DNA from: JACIWB01 sp038818725
Lineage (GTDB): Archaea; Thermoplasmatota; E2; UBA202; JdFR-43
Assembly: GCA_038818725.1 (NCBI GenBank)
Contig: JAWAYL010000002.1
Span: 1 to 64,000 of the forward strand
Direction of reading: 5' to 3'
Length of the DNA: 64,000 bases
Shown here: positions 24,919 to 35,453 of the stretch, one piece after another
Numbering within the stretch: position 1 is the stretch's first letter
Layout: every line of letters starts with the position of its first letter
Made by a program: the position numbers and the translations under genes
The notes under the pieces: model-generated
Told to the model about the DNA's origin: nothing
What the model saw: the letters and a program-made list of their open reading frames with translations, nothing else
The model's database searches: none

Positions 24919-26096
24919 TGACACTATCTGAAAGAATATTATCTGAAAAATGCGGAGAAAAAGTTGAGGCTGGAGAAATAATTGAGGCAAGAGTTGATAA
25001 GGCAATGAGTCATGATAATGCAGCACTTGTAATAAAAAGTTTTAAAGAAATTGCAACGCAACTATGGGATGTAGATAAAATAGTGATTATACTTGATCAT
25101 CGTGTGCCAGCAAATACAATAAAAACTGCTGAGAATCACAAGCAAATAAGAGAATTCGTTAAAAAGCATGGAATAAAAAATTTCTATGATATAAATTATG
25201 GAATATGCCATCAGGTAATGATTGAAGAAGGACATGTAAAGAAAGGAATGCTTATAGTCGGGACAGATAGTCATACAACAAGTTATGGGGCTTTGGGAGC
25301 TTTTTCAACTGGAATAGGAGCAACAGAGATGGCTGCGGTATGGGCAACAGGAAAAATATGGCTTAAAGTTCCTCAGACAATAAAATTTGATATAGTTGGA
25401 AAGCTACAAAAAGGAGTTTATTCAAAAGATATAATTTTGTATATAATAGGTAAAGTTGGTTGCGAGGGAGCAAATTATAAGGCATGCGAATTTTATGGAA
25501 TAGTTGAAGATATGCCTCTTGCAGATAAAATAACAATTGCTAACATGGCGATGGAAATGGGAGCAAAAGCCGCTCTTTTTGGAGGAGATAAAAACGATGT
25601 ATTTGAAAAAGAAATAGAGATAGATGTTAGCAATTTAACTCCACAGGTTGCATGTCCTCATAGTGTTGATAATGTAAAAAGTGTTGAAGAATTGGAAGGA
25701 AAAGAAATAAATCAAGCATTGCTGGGCTCATGCACAAATGGAAGAATAGAGGATTTAAGAATAGCTGCAAAAATATTAAAAGGGAGGAAAATAGCAAAAA
25801 ATGTGAGATTGCTTGTTTTTCCGGCATCGATGAAAATATATAATCAAGCAATAAAAGAGGGAATAATATCCTTGCTTGTAGAAGCAGGAGCGGTGATCAT
25901 GAATCCTGGATGCGGCCCATGCCTGGGGGCGCATGAAGGGGTGCTCGCAAGCGGAGAAGTTGCAATAACAACAACAAATAGAAATTTTCAAGGAAGAATG
26001 GGAGCAAAGGATTCAGAAATATATCTTGCATCTCCAGCAACAGTTGCTGCGAGCTCAATTGAAGGAAAAATAGCGGATCCAAGAAAATTTATTTGA
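24918..26096 (+). CDS. aconitase-family hydro-lyase large subunit (3-isopropylmalate/homoaconitate dehydratase type)
   Basis: 392-residue large subunit of an archaeal isopropylmalate/homoaconitate/citramalate-type dehydratase. Cluster ligands are visible in LLGSCTNGR (one Cys) and NPGCGPCLG (two Cys), and the active-site segment GTDSHTTSYGALGAFSTGIG is intact. The small (swivel) subunit that usually follows is absent from the window. Pairing with CitF rather than leucine or lysine biosynthesis genes suggests a tricarboxylate or methylated dicarboxylate substrate. Assignment to LeuC, HacA or aconitase cannot be settled by eye. Confidence 0.85.
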   Translation: MTLSERILSEKCGEKVEAGEIIEARVDKAMSHDNAALVIKSFKEIATQLWDVDKIVIILDHRVPANTIKTAENHKQIREFVKKHGIKNFYDINYGICHQVMIEEGHVKKGMLIVGTDSHTTSYGALGAFSTGIGATEMAAVWATGKIWLKVPQTIKFDIVGKLQKGVYSKDIILYIIGKVGCEGANYKACEFYGIVEDMPLADKITIANMAMEMGAKAALFGGDKNDVFEKEIEIDVSNLTPQVACPHSVDNVKSVEELEGKEINQALLGSCTNGRIEDLRIAAKILKGRKIAKNVRLLVFPASMKIYNQAIKEGIISLLVEAGAVIMNPGCGPCLGAHEGVLASGEVAITTTNRNFQGRMGAKDSEIYLASPATVAASSIEGKIADPRKFI

Positions 26097-27816
26097 TTTT
26101 TCTATAAATGAAGGCCAGAAGAATTATTAGAAAAAGAAGGGGTAAAATGATTGCAAAAATTTCAAATCCTTTTAATTTTTTATATTCCACTCCATATATT
26201 TTCTTATCAACTTTTTCAAATATATTTTTTACAATTTCAATTCCTTTCTTATAATTTCCTTCTTTAATATAGCTTTCTGCCTTTTTATAATCGTCATAAA
26301 ATTTGCTACCATTTACAATTCTTTCAATCTCTATTCTTGTTCTGCACATACTTAAAATAATTTCTCCAATATCTGAGTAATTTTTTAGGAACTCTAAATC
26401 TTTCTCAATTTCACATATTGTTGTATAATAATCTTTTTTCCATAAATCTTTTAAAATTTTTATTTCATCATAGGTTGCATTTAAAAATATTTTTTGGATT
26501 AAAATCGCCTGTTTCTGCATTTCAACATCTACTGTTGTTAAAATTTTGCTTGCTTTTTCAATATTCTTTATTGCTATCTCTTCTGCTCTTTCATTTTCAT
26601 AAAAAAGCATTTCTTCAAAATTTCCAAAACTAATATTTCCGTGTCCATACTTTCTTAATAAAGAAAGAGAAATTTCAGCCGCCTTCCCGTTTTCATAATC
26701 ATCATATATTTCATAATCACATATATGCACTGGTATAAAAATTGAGGAACATTGATCTGGGGCAAACCATCCAGATGCAAGCAAGTTAGAATTGCTTAGA
26801 GGAATTTTAAAAATCATGCAAGCTTTCATTTCATTTTCACATAGCCCTCTCAGTCCATCTACTTCCCATGAATGAATGCGAGATATATTCATTAAATCGA
26901 GTATGCTTATATTCCCATATTTCTCATTTAAAATTCTGCAGATCTTATTTTCCCATTCATAATATTCATAGCAAATCCTTAAATTTGCTTTTTTTCCATT
27001 TGCTTCTTTGAATTCAACATAAAAATTTCCCACCTTATTTCCTTTTCCTTTTTCAATTTTTACATCGCTCCCAAAAGGAAATTGCTTTACAACAACATAA
27101 TCATCTTTAACTTCCACCAATCTTACTCCATAAAATCCTCCTATTCTCAAAACTTCTTTTTCAAAAGCATATCCATCAAAAACTTTATCAAAAGAAGAAG
27201 CAATTCCAATTCTCCTAAGCAATCTGCTTTTCCATAAATATTCAGGATAATTTGACATTACATCTATACTATTTGCCTTTCTTGAATAAAAATGAAATGC
27301 ATCTGCCTCAATAACATATGCTTCTTTTCCAACAACAAATAAATTTTCTCCTACACCAGGAGCATGCATATCAACAACTTCTTCAAGCAAAGAAACCGCT
27401 TCTTTTTCGCTGCTTGCTTGTTGTGCCGCATAGCGGAGCCAGTCAAAATCATCCCATGCTCTTTTTGTCGGATTTATATAATATGTGGGCACATCCGCAT
27501 CGCCATATGCAATTCCCGCATTTGTCATCATCATTCCTGCCTTTATTATGTTTGGAGGGGTATCGCCATAAGTTGCTACTCCTATAATCTTATATTTTGT
27601 TTTAAATGCCATATTATAATTTCTCCAAGGGTGATGGTATGCATATTCATATCCTTCATTTGCAATAAATAAGACTTGCAAACCAGGGCGAGAAGGGTCA
27701 CGAACTTTCATAAAAAGGTTATAATTTCCAGAAGTTGCATCATCCATTACAATTATATCCTTACAGGCTGATGAAACAGGAAGGAAGAATATTACAAGCA
27801 AAGCAATTTTCTTCAC
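26089..27816 (-). CDS. secreted, membrane-anchored Ntn hydrolase (peptidase C69/C45-like)
   Basis: 575-residue extracellular protein. A signal peptide (residues 1-17) ends at SSA with Cys18 immediately after, the arrangement of peptidase C69 and related N-terminal nucleophile hydrolases in which processing exposes the catalytic Cys. The following segments (CKDIIVMDDATSGNYNLFMK, NEGYEYAYHHPW, GMMMTNAGIAYGDADV) fit the C69 fold, as does the central ENLFVVGKEAYVIEAD. The C-terminal 150 residues are helical and end in one membrane helix (about 550-570) with a basic tail, so the enzyme faces outward. Amide-bond hydrolysis is likely; the substrate is unknown. Confidence 0.7.
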   Translation of the reverse strand: MKKIALLVIFFLPVSSACKDIIVMDDATSGNYNLFMKVRDPSRPGLQVLFIANEGYEYAYHHPWRNYNMAFKTKYKIIGVATYGDTPPNIIKAGMMMTNAGIAYGDADVPTYYINPTKRAWDDFDWLRYAAQQASSEKEAVSLLEEVVDMHAPGVGENLFVVGKEAYVIEADAFHFYSRKANSIDVMSNYPEYLWKSRLLRRIGIASSFDKVFDGYAFEKEVLRIGGFYGVRLVEVKDDYVVVKQFPFGSDVKIEKGKGNKVGNFYVEFKEANGKKANLRICYEYYEWENKICRILNEKYGNISILDLMNISRIHSWEVDGLRGLCENEMKACMIFKIPLSNSNLLASGWFAPDQCSSIFIPVHICDYEIYDDYENGKAAEISLSLLRKYGHGNISFGNFEEMLFYENERAEEIAIKNIEKASKILTTVDVEMQKQAILIQKIFLNATYDEIKILKDLWKKDYYTTICEIEKDLEFLKNYSDIGEIILSMCRTRIEIERIVNGSKFYDDYKKAESYIKEGNYKKGIEIVKNIFEKVDKKIYGVEYKKLKGFEIFAIILPLLFLIILLAFIYRKIK

Positions 27817-27952
27817 AAAAATAATAAATAAGCAATAAATTTATTTTTCTATATAACCTTCTCTCATTGCAATAAGATTTGCAATAAAAGGAAAAAGATT
27901 CTTCCTCATGTATCTAATTGCAAAATATTTTTATTATTAAGAAATATTAATC

Positions 27953-28285
27953 ATGGGAAAATTTAGAGAAATGATTGAAAGCTATAAAGAAGCAAAAAAA
28001 GAATTAATAAAAAATGAGTCAGAAACAATGAAAAACTATCAGAAATTCGTTGAATCAGTTCTTAAAGATAATCATTTAGATAAAAAAACAAAAGAGTTAA
28101 TTGCTCTTGGGATAGCAATTGTAAAGAGGTGTGACTACTGCATTGGCATACATGTTGAAAAAGCATTGCAAGCTGGAGCGACAAAAGAAGAAATAATTGA
28201 TGCAGCCCTTGTCGCAGTGCTTATGGAGGGAGGACCAGCAATGACATATTTTACTGAAGTAAAAAAAGCATTAGATGAGTTTTAA
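27953..28285 (+). CDS. carboxymuconolactone decarboxylase/AhpD-like protein
   Basis: 110-residue all-helical protein of the CMD/AhpD family. The redox motif KRCDYCIGIHVEKA gives Cys60-x-x-Cys63 and His67, as in AhpD-type peroxidase reductants, and the GATKEEIIDA segment is typical. It probably works as a thiol peroxidase or disulfide reductant in this anaerobe's oxidative defence. The stop overlaps the start of the RNase Z gene by one base. Confidence 0.85.
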   Translation: MGKFREMIESYKEAKKELIKNESETMKNYQKFVESVLKDNHLDKKTKELIALGIAIVKRCDYCIGIHVEKALQAGATKEEIIDAALVAVLMEGGPAMTYFTEVKKALDEF

Positions 28286-29199
28286 TGCAGCTCTACATAT
28301 ATTTTCTCGGAACAGGAGGAAGCTGGCCAACAATTCAGAGAAATGTATCTTCAATAGCAATAAAAAGAGGAGGAGAAATAATTCTTTTTGACTGCGGAGA
28401 GGGAACACAAAGACAGCTTCAAAAATCAGAAATAAGTTATATGCAGATAAAGAGGATTTTTATAACACATTTCCATGGAGACCATATTCTTGGTTTGCCT
28501 GGCTTAATACAAACATTTCAGCTGAATGACAGAAAAGATGATTTATATATTTATGGACCAAAAGGAATAAATGAGCTTGTTGATGAAATTGTTCATCTTG
28601 GCTATTTTAAACCTTCGTATAATATATACTCAAAAGAATTGAGGGAAAATGATTGTATTGAATTGGAGGGATATAAAATAAAATGTATTTTTGTTGAGCA
28701 TAATGTTCCAACTCTTGCATATTGTATTGAAGAAGATAAAAGACCAGGAAAATTCAATAAAGAAAAGGCTCTGTTGCTAGGTGTGCCAGAAGGACCTCTC
28801 TTCAGAAAGCTTCAGGAGGGTAAAAATGTAGAAATAAATGGAAGAATAGTAACTCCTGATATGGTGCTTGGCGCCCCTCGCCCTGGAAGAAAAATAGTTA
28901 TATCTGGAGATACAATGCCATGCATCAAACTTATAGATTTTGCAAAAAAAAGCGATGTACTGATTCATGATGCCACATTTTCATCAGATATGGAGGAAAA
29001 AGCAAAGGAATATTTCCATTCCACCGCATCCCAGGCGGCGCAAATAGCAAAAGAGGCGGAAGTTGAGAAATTAGTTTTAACTCATATAAGTCCGAGATAT
29101 AAAAATGCAAAAATTCTTGAGGAGGAGGCGAGGAAAATATTTCCCAATTCATATCTGGCAAATGATTTCATGAAGATAGAAGTTAAATTAAAGAAGTGA
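28285..29199 (+). CDS. rnz: ribonuclease Z (tRNA 3' endonuclease)
   Basis: 304-residue short-form RNase Z, a zinc-dependent metallo-beta-lactamase-fold nuclease that removes tRNA 3' trailers. The zinc motif THFHGDHILGLPG is at residues 61-73, the N-terminal LGTGGSWPT loop at 8-16, the exosite region around 145-200 (PGKFNKEKALLLGVPEGPLF), and C-terminal HDATF and LTHISPRY motifs complete the site. Its reading frame ends one base before a 12-bp stem-loop, and a tRNA gene follows about 120 bases later. Confidence 0.95.
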   Translation: MQLYIYFLGTGGSWPTIQRNVSSIAIKRGGEIILFDCGEGTQRQLQKSEISYMQIKRIFITHFHGDHILGLPGLIQTFQLNDRKDDLYIYGPKGINELVDEIVHLGYFKPSYNIYSKELRENDCIELEGYKIKCIFVEHNVPTLAYCIEEDKRPGKFNKEKALLLGVPEGPLFRKLQEGKNVEINGRIVTPDMVLGAPRPGRKIVISGDTMPCIKLIDFAKKSDVLIHDATFSSDMEEKAKEYFHSTASQAAQIAKEAEVEKLVLTHISPRYKNAKILEEEARKIFPNSYLANDFMKIEVKLKK

Positions 29200-29249
29200 G
29201 GAGTGAGGTAGAGGAGGTGAAAAGAAAATAAAAGAAGACCTCACTCCTC
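29198..29249 (+). repeat. 12-bp perfect inverted repeat after RNase Z
   Basis: GAGGAGTGAGGT (29198-29209) is perfectly complementary to ACCTCACTCCTC (29238-29249), with a purine-rich 28-base loop containing GAGGAGGTGA. The first arm begins inside the RNase Z stop codon. It may act as a 3'-end structure or a target of autoregulation; a T-run is present only further downstream. Confidence 0.5.
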
Positions 29250-29317
29250 GTATGTATAGCTTCCAAATTTATAAATTTTTGGTAAAAATTTTAAAGAATG
29301 ATTTTTTTACATTGTTC

Positions 29318-29390
29318 AGCCCCGTGGTGTAGTGGTCAAGCATGTGAGGCTCTGGACCTCACGACCCAGGTTCGAATCCTGGCGGGGCTA
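29318..29390 (+). tRNA. tRNA-Gln(CUG)
   Basis: Acceptor AGCCCCG pairs with CGGGGCT, discriminator A. Anticodon stem TGAGG/CCTCA encloses loop CTCTGGA, giving anticodon CTG. T-arm CCAGG-TTCGAAT-CCTGG is perfect; the D-stem uses G-U pairs (GTGT/GCAT). No intron. The last three bases are also the stop codon of the minus-strand enolase gene. Confidence 0.95.
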
Positions 29391-30644
29391 TTTGTATTTC
29401 CATTTTCTGCCTGCATATATTGGTTTATCAATTTCCTCTTCTATTCTTATTAGTTGATTATATTTTTCTGTTCTTTCCGCCCTGCAAGGAGCGCCCGCTT
29501 TTATCTGCCCACAATTTATTGCAACAGCGAGATCAGATATAAAAGCATCGCATGTATCGCCGGAGCGATGCGACACCATTATTGAATAATTATTTTCGTT
29601 GCATATTTCTACAACTTTCATTGTTTCAGTTAGCGTTCCGCACTGATTTGGTTTTAGAAGCAATGCATTGCATGCTTTCTTTTTTATTCCTTCTTTTAAT
29701 CTTTTTGGATTAGTTACAAAAATATCGTCTCCTAAAATCTGTATTTTATTTCCAATTTTTTTTGTTAATTTTGAAAATCCTTCCCAGTCATTTTCGCTAA
29801 AAGCATCTTCAATTGAAATTATAGGATAATCTTCTACAAGCTCATTATAAAAATCAATCATTTCATCTTGGCTTTTTTCTCCTTCTATATAATACAAATT
29901 ATCTTTATAAAATGAGGAGGCTGCACAATCTATAGCAAGTTTAACTTCATTTTCATAATTATTTTCTTCTATAGCTTGCATAATCAATTCGAGAGCTTCT
30001 CTTGTTTCTTTAAGAGGAGGAGCAAAACCACCTTCATCACCAACATTTATTGCATTTTTTCCATATTTTTTAAGAATTATTTCTTTCAACGAATAATATA
30101 CTTCACATGCCATTCTTACAGCTTCTGAAAAGCTTTTAGCCATAATTGGAGCAATCATAAATTCTTGTATAGCCAGCTCGTTTCCTGCATGCTTTCCTCC
30201 ATTTATTATATTCATAAAGGGGATGGGAAGCAAATTTGCTCCTCTATTCAAATAAAGATAAACAGGCATTTTTTTTGAATTTGCAGCACATTTACAGCAG
30301 GCAATAGATGTAGCTATTGATGCGTTTCCTCCAATTATTCTTTTATCTGGAGTACCATCTATCTTAATAATTTTTTCATCAATTTCTTCTTGTTCAGTTA
30401 CGAGCATTCCAACTATTGCTGGGGCGAGAATTGTATTAACATTATCTATTGCTTTCTTTACACTTTTTCCATGAAATTCTTTTCCTCCATCTCTTAGCTC
30501 AACTGCTTCTTTGCTCCCGCGGCTTGCGCCAGATGGAGCGCTTGCCCTACCAACCGCATTTTTTGTTTTTACTTCTACTTCTATTGTTGGATTTCCTCTT
30601 GAGTCGAGAATTTGCCTTGCTTTTATGCTCTCTATTTTATTCAT
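29388..30644 (-). CDS. eno: enolase
   Basis: 2-phosphoglycerate dehydratase of glycolysis and gluconeogenesis, 418 residues from the ATG at 30644 (MNKIESIKARQILDSRGNPT). The frame is open further upstream to 30734 but that lysine-rich part is not conserved in enolases. Hallmarks are GASRGSKEAVELRDG, the magnesium-site region (ISIEDAF, LGDDIFVTNP), the catalytic lysine in LLLKPNQCGT, and SHRSGDTCDAFISDLAVA. It lies 22 bases downstream of a small conserved archaeal gene and its stop overlaps tRNA-Gln by three bases. Confidence 0.95.
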   Translation of the reverse strand: MNKIESIKARQILDSRGNPTIEVEVKTKNAVGRASAPSGASRGSKEAVELRDGGKEFHGKSVKKAIDNVNTILAPAIVGMLVTEQEEIDEKIIKIDGTPDKRIIGGNASIATSIACCKCAANSKKMPVYLYLNRGANLLPIPFMNIINGGKHAGNELAIQEFMIAPIMAKSFSEAVRMACEVYYSLKEIILKKYGKNAINVGDEGGFAPPLKETREALELIMQAIEENNYENEVKLAIDCAASSFYKDNLYYIEGEKSQDEMIDFYNELVEDYPIISIEDAFSENDWEGFSKLTKKIGNKIQILGDDIFVTNPKRLKEGIKKKACNALLLKPNQCGTLTETMKVVEICNENNYSIMVSHRSGDTCDAFISDLAVAINCGQIKAGAPCRAERTEKYNQLIRIEEEIDKPIYAGRKWKYK

Positions 30645-30666
30645 GAAGATAAATAGAGGGATTAAT

Positions 30667-30960
30667 TTAATCTTTTTCCACTTCTTTTTCAAGCAATTTT
30701 TTTCTTTCTTTAGCAGTTCTTCCTGTTGCTTCAAATAAAAAATTGTTCCATTTTTTCAATATTTCTGGATTTGGCTCTATTTTTTCTGGCGGCTTTATCT
30801 CTACTAATATTTCATTTCCTTCTTTTTTTATAAATATTTTTCCTATTCCATTTTCCTCAAATTCAAATCCTTCATTTAAATTTCCTTCAACATTAAAATA
30901 TTTTTTTATCAATTCTTCAAGATTTGCTTTATGCCCCTTTTTTATTGAATATCTTCTCAT
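30667..30960 (-). CDS. conserved archaeal hypothetical protein (possibly DUF5611)
   Basis: 97-residue protein starting MRRYSIKKGHKANLEELI, with an alternating beta pattern (GIGKIFIKKEGNEILVEIKP) and a C-terminal helix containing WNNFLFEATGRTAKERKKLL. The size, the RGH-like N-terminus and the TGRTAKERKK end recall a small euryarchaeal family of unknown function (DUF5611, from memory). It precedes enolase on the same strand by 22 bases and is likely cotranscribed. No enzymatic motif is visible. Confidence 0.55.
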   Translation of the reverse strand: MRRYSIKKGHKANLEELIKKYFNVEGNLNEGFEFEENGIGKIFIKKEGNEILVEIKPPEKIEPNPEILKKWNNFLFEATGRTAKERKKLLEKEVEKD

Positions 30961-31002
30961 AATGGTATAGAAAACATTTTATAAAATATTTTCAATACAA
31001 GC

Positions 31003-31656
31003 ATGAAAGTAGTAGTTTCTTTAGGTGGCTCATTGCTTTCTTTGAATAATCCCGAATTCATAGAAGAAATAGGATTGCTTCTAAAAAAAATATCAGAAGA
31101 AATTTCTCTTTTTATTGTTGTTGGAGGAGGAAAAACTGCAAGAGATTATATTGCTACTGGAAGAAAATTTTGTAAAGATGAAAGATATTTAGATGAAATC
31201 GGGGTACAGGCAACAAGGTTAAATGCTTACCTAATAAATTCATTTTTCAGAAAAAAAATTCCTTTAACAATAGAAGAAGCTTTGCAAATCGGCCCTCCAG
31301 CCGTTATGGGTGGAACAGCGCCAGGCCATTCTACAGATGCGGTTGCAGCAATGCTTGCAAATGCATCGAGGGCAAATCATCTTGTAATAGCAACTGATGT
31401 TGATGGAATATATAATAAGGATCCAAAAATTTATAAAGATGCAATTAAATTCGATAGGATAGGCATAGATAAGCTAATTGAATTGGTTGGAGATGAATGG
31501 AAAATTGCTGGATATAAAGTTGTTGTTGATCCAATTGCCTGTAAAATAATAAAAGAAGGCAAGATAAAAACATTTGTTGTAAATGGGAAAAATCTGAAAG
31601 AATTAGAAAATGCTATATATGGAAAAAATTTTAATGGAACAATTATAGAGGTATAA
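31003..31656 (+). CDS. pyrH: uridylate kinase (UMP kinase)
   Basis: UMP kinase of the amino-acid kinase fold, archaeal type, 217 residues. It phosphorylates UMP to UDP. Motifs: VVSLGGSLL at 3-11 and VVGGGKTARDYI near 39-50 for phosphate binding, GGTAPGHSTDAVA for UMP binding, and ATDVDGIYNKDPKIY near 125-139 for the nucleotide. It stands alone on the plus strand with a short zinc-ribbon gene one base downstream. Confidence 0.95.
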   Translation: MKVVVSLGGSLLSLNNPEFIEEIGLLLKKISEEISLFIVVGGGKTARDYIATGRKFCKDERYLDEIGVQATRLNAYLINSFFRKKIPLTIEEALQIGPPAVMGGTAPGHSTDAVAAMLANASRANHLVIATDVDGIYNKDPKIYKDAIKFDRIGIDKLIELVGDEWKIAGYKVVVDPIACKIIKEGKIKTFVVNGKNLKELENAIYGKNFNGTIIEV

Positions 31657-31657
31657 A

Positions 31658-31861
31658 ATGATTCCTCAGCATGGGCATTGCCATATATGTGGAAAAGCAA
31701 TAAAATATGGAGAGAATTTTTGTAGTGAAAAATGCAAAAGTGAGTATGAAGGTTATATAAAAAAGAGGAGGAGATTGCAGATAATATTTTATATTCTAAT
31801 TTTCCTTGTTATTATAGCATATATAGTAATATATATAGTAATATTAACCCAGAGAAGCTAA
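31658..31861 (+). CDS. zinc-ribbon membrane protein (DUF2116-like)
   Basis: 67-residue protein with a treble-clef zinc site (HCHICGKAIKYGENFCSEKC, about 8-27) followed by a basic linker and one C-terminal membrane helix (about 45-63). This architecture matches small archaeal DUF2116-type zinc-ribbon proteins. It begins one base after the UMP kinase stop and is probably cotranscribed. Its last codon overlaps the convergent RtcA gene by 4 bases. Function unknown. Confidence 0.75.
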   Translation: MIPQHGHCHICGKAIKYGENFCSEKCKSEYEGYIKKRRRLQIIFYILIFLVIIAYIVIYIVILTQRS

Positions 31862-32874
31862 ATTAATTTTTCCCCTTTTATTTCTACTTCAATAACCTTA
31901 TTTTTTTCTATTTTTGTATCAATATTAATGAATTTTTTAAGCAAAAATATCTCTGTTGAAGCATGCATACTAAAGCTCAAGCATTTAAATTTTATTTTAT
32001 TTCCGCTTATTGCGAAAAAAGGCAGCAACTGATCAACTGCTTTTTCATCTAAATCAACACCTGCTTCTATTTCCTCTATTAATTTTTTTGCTGTAAATCT
32101 GCCTATTTCCTCAGCCGGCCTGCCTTTTTCTCCCAAACAATCGGCGCCCAATATTTTCGGCTTGCTCCAAAGCACAAGCCCAACACCTGGGGAAATTGTA
32201 TCATATTTCTCAATTTTTATATTTGCTTGAAATCTATTTTTAAGAGTTTCTTCCGCTGATTTTTTTATTCTTTCAGAAATTTGCATTGGTAGGTTTGAAA
32301 TATGAACAATTCCTTCTATTTCTTCAATTTTTTCATCAAAATAAATTGGCTTTATTTCCTTGCTTGGCTTTATCAAAACCTCTATCTTTCCTCCACCAGC
32401 TGGATAATATCCTCTCTTATGCAATTTTCCTTCAATTTCTAATCCCATTTTTTTAAGGTTTTCAATAAAAACATTTTTGAAATAATCCCATGGGGGAGAC
32501 CATCTTACATCTGTTCCTCCTTTCAAAATTAATTTTGTTTCTTTTATAGCAAAAATTGATGGAATTATGCATGCCTGCAATACAAGCGTTACACTTCCTG
32601 CTGTTCCAACATCAAATTCGTATTCTCCTCCCTCAATTTCTCCTGGATAAAATTCTATTTCGCTTGACCCGACTTTTAACCCTTTAACTTCTGCATTGCA
32701 CATTTTTGCAACTGTTTCAATCGCAGTTATATGCTGATTTCTCAACCCGGGATTCGGTCTATTTGCCCTTATATTAAAAATTTTTACTGGCTTTTTTGTT
32801 ATAGAGGAAAATGCTATGCTCATCCTTAAAATTTGTCCGCCACCCTCGCCATAGCCCCCATCTATCTCTATCAT
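31858..32874 (-). CDS. rtcA: RNA 3'-terminal phosphate cyclase
   Basis: 338-residue RtcA, which converts RNA 3'-phosphates to 2',3'-cyclic phosphates with ATP. The N-terminus MIEIDGGYGEGGGQILRMSI and the following NPGLRNQHITAIE are family signatures; later segments include GGTDVRWSPPWDYF and RGYYPAGGGKIEV, and the AMP-linked histidine is expected in the C-terminal HASTE. The start is the ATG at 32874, preceded by GGTGA. It sits between the UMP kinase unit and initiator tRNA-Met. Confidence 0.9.
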   Translation of the reverse strand: MIEIDGGYGEGGGQILRMSIAFSSITKKPVKIFNIRANRPNPGLRNQHITAIETVAKMCNAEVKGLKVGSSEIEFYPGEIEGGEYEFDVGTAGSVTLVLQACIIPSIFAIKETKLILKGGTDVRWSPPWDYFKNVFIENLKKMGLEIEGKLHKRGYYPAGGGKIEVLIKPSKEIKPIYFDEKIEEIEGIVHISNLPMQISERIKKSAEETLKNRFQANIKIEKYDTISPGVGLVLWSKPKILGADCLGEKGRPAEEIGRFTAKKLIEEIEAGVDLDEKAVDQLLPFFAISGNKIKFKCLSFSMHASTEIFLLKKFINIDTKIEKNKVIEVEIKGEKLI

Positions 32875-32916
32875 TTTCACCACAAAGCTTAAATTGTTAT
32901 ATATTTATAATCATAT

Positions 32917-32991
32917 AGCGGGGTGGGGTAGTCAGGAAAACCCGTCGGGCTCATAACCCGAAGATCCGTGGTTCAAATCCACGCCCCGCTA
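32917..32991 (+). tRNA. initiator tRNA-Met(CAU)
   Basis: Acceptor AGCGGGG pairs with CCCCGCT, discriminator A, so position 1-72 is A-U as in archaeal initiator tRNAs. The anticodon stem ends in three G-C pairs (GGG/CCC) around loop CTCATAA, anticodon CAT, another initiator hallmark. T-arm CGTGG-TTCAAAT-CCACG is perfect. No intron. The gene abuts the stop codon of the minus-strand VAT gene. Confidence 0.95.
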
Positions 32992-35193
<2,202 letters not shown>

Positions 35194-35235
35194 AACTTTT
35201 GATATAAAACACATATTAATTTCTTTTGCTGTTCA

Positions 35236-35392
35236 CAGTGGGGTAGTGTCAAGAATTTGAAAATTTAAAAAATAAGAACTACCCCCTCCTGATTCTTTTT
35301 CAGGAGGGATGCTACAACAATTATTAGAAATTAATTCCAAAAAATATTTTTCGTTGGGATAAAAAGAAGATAGAAATTAAGTTAATCGCTAC
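35236..35392 (-). repeat. repeat element copy B (inverted relative to copy A at 15.0 kb)
   Basis: The minus-strand sequence matches copy A: 35370-35392 equals 14973-14995 and 35283-35320 equals 15001-15038 with a few differences. It contains a perfect hairpin (CCCTCCTGA and TCAGGAGGG) and a second inverted pair, GGGGTAGT near 35240 and ACTACCCC near 35278. It lies between the VAT promoter and a decayed transposase, which suggests it is a terminal region of an insertion sequence or a related MITE. Confidence 0.6.
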
Positions 35393-35453
35393 CCTCTAAG
35401 CAGGAATTTCTTTGCGGAAAGTAAATCTTAGAGATTTTGAGGAATTTAGCCAC

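Noticed and set aside
30645..30734. N-terminal extension of enolase (upstream in-frame ATG at 30734)
   Set aside because: The lysine-rich extension is unlike any enolase; family homology begins exactly at the ATG at 30644.
35238..35290. Possible tRNA or structured RNA at the GGGGTAGT/ACTACCCC pair
   Set aside because: No D-arm, anticodon arm or T-loop can be folded; it belongs to the repeat element.
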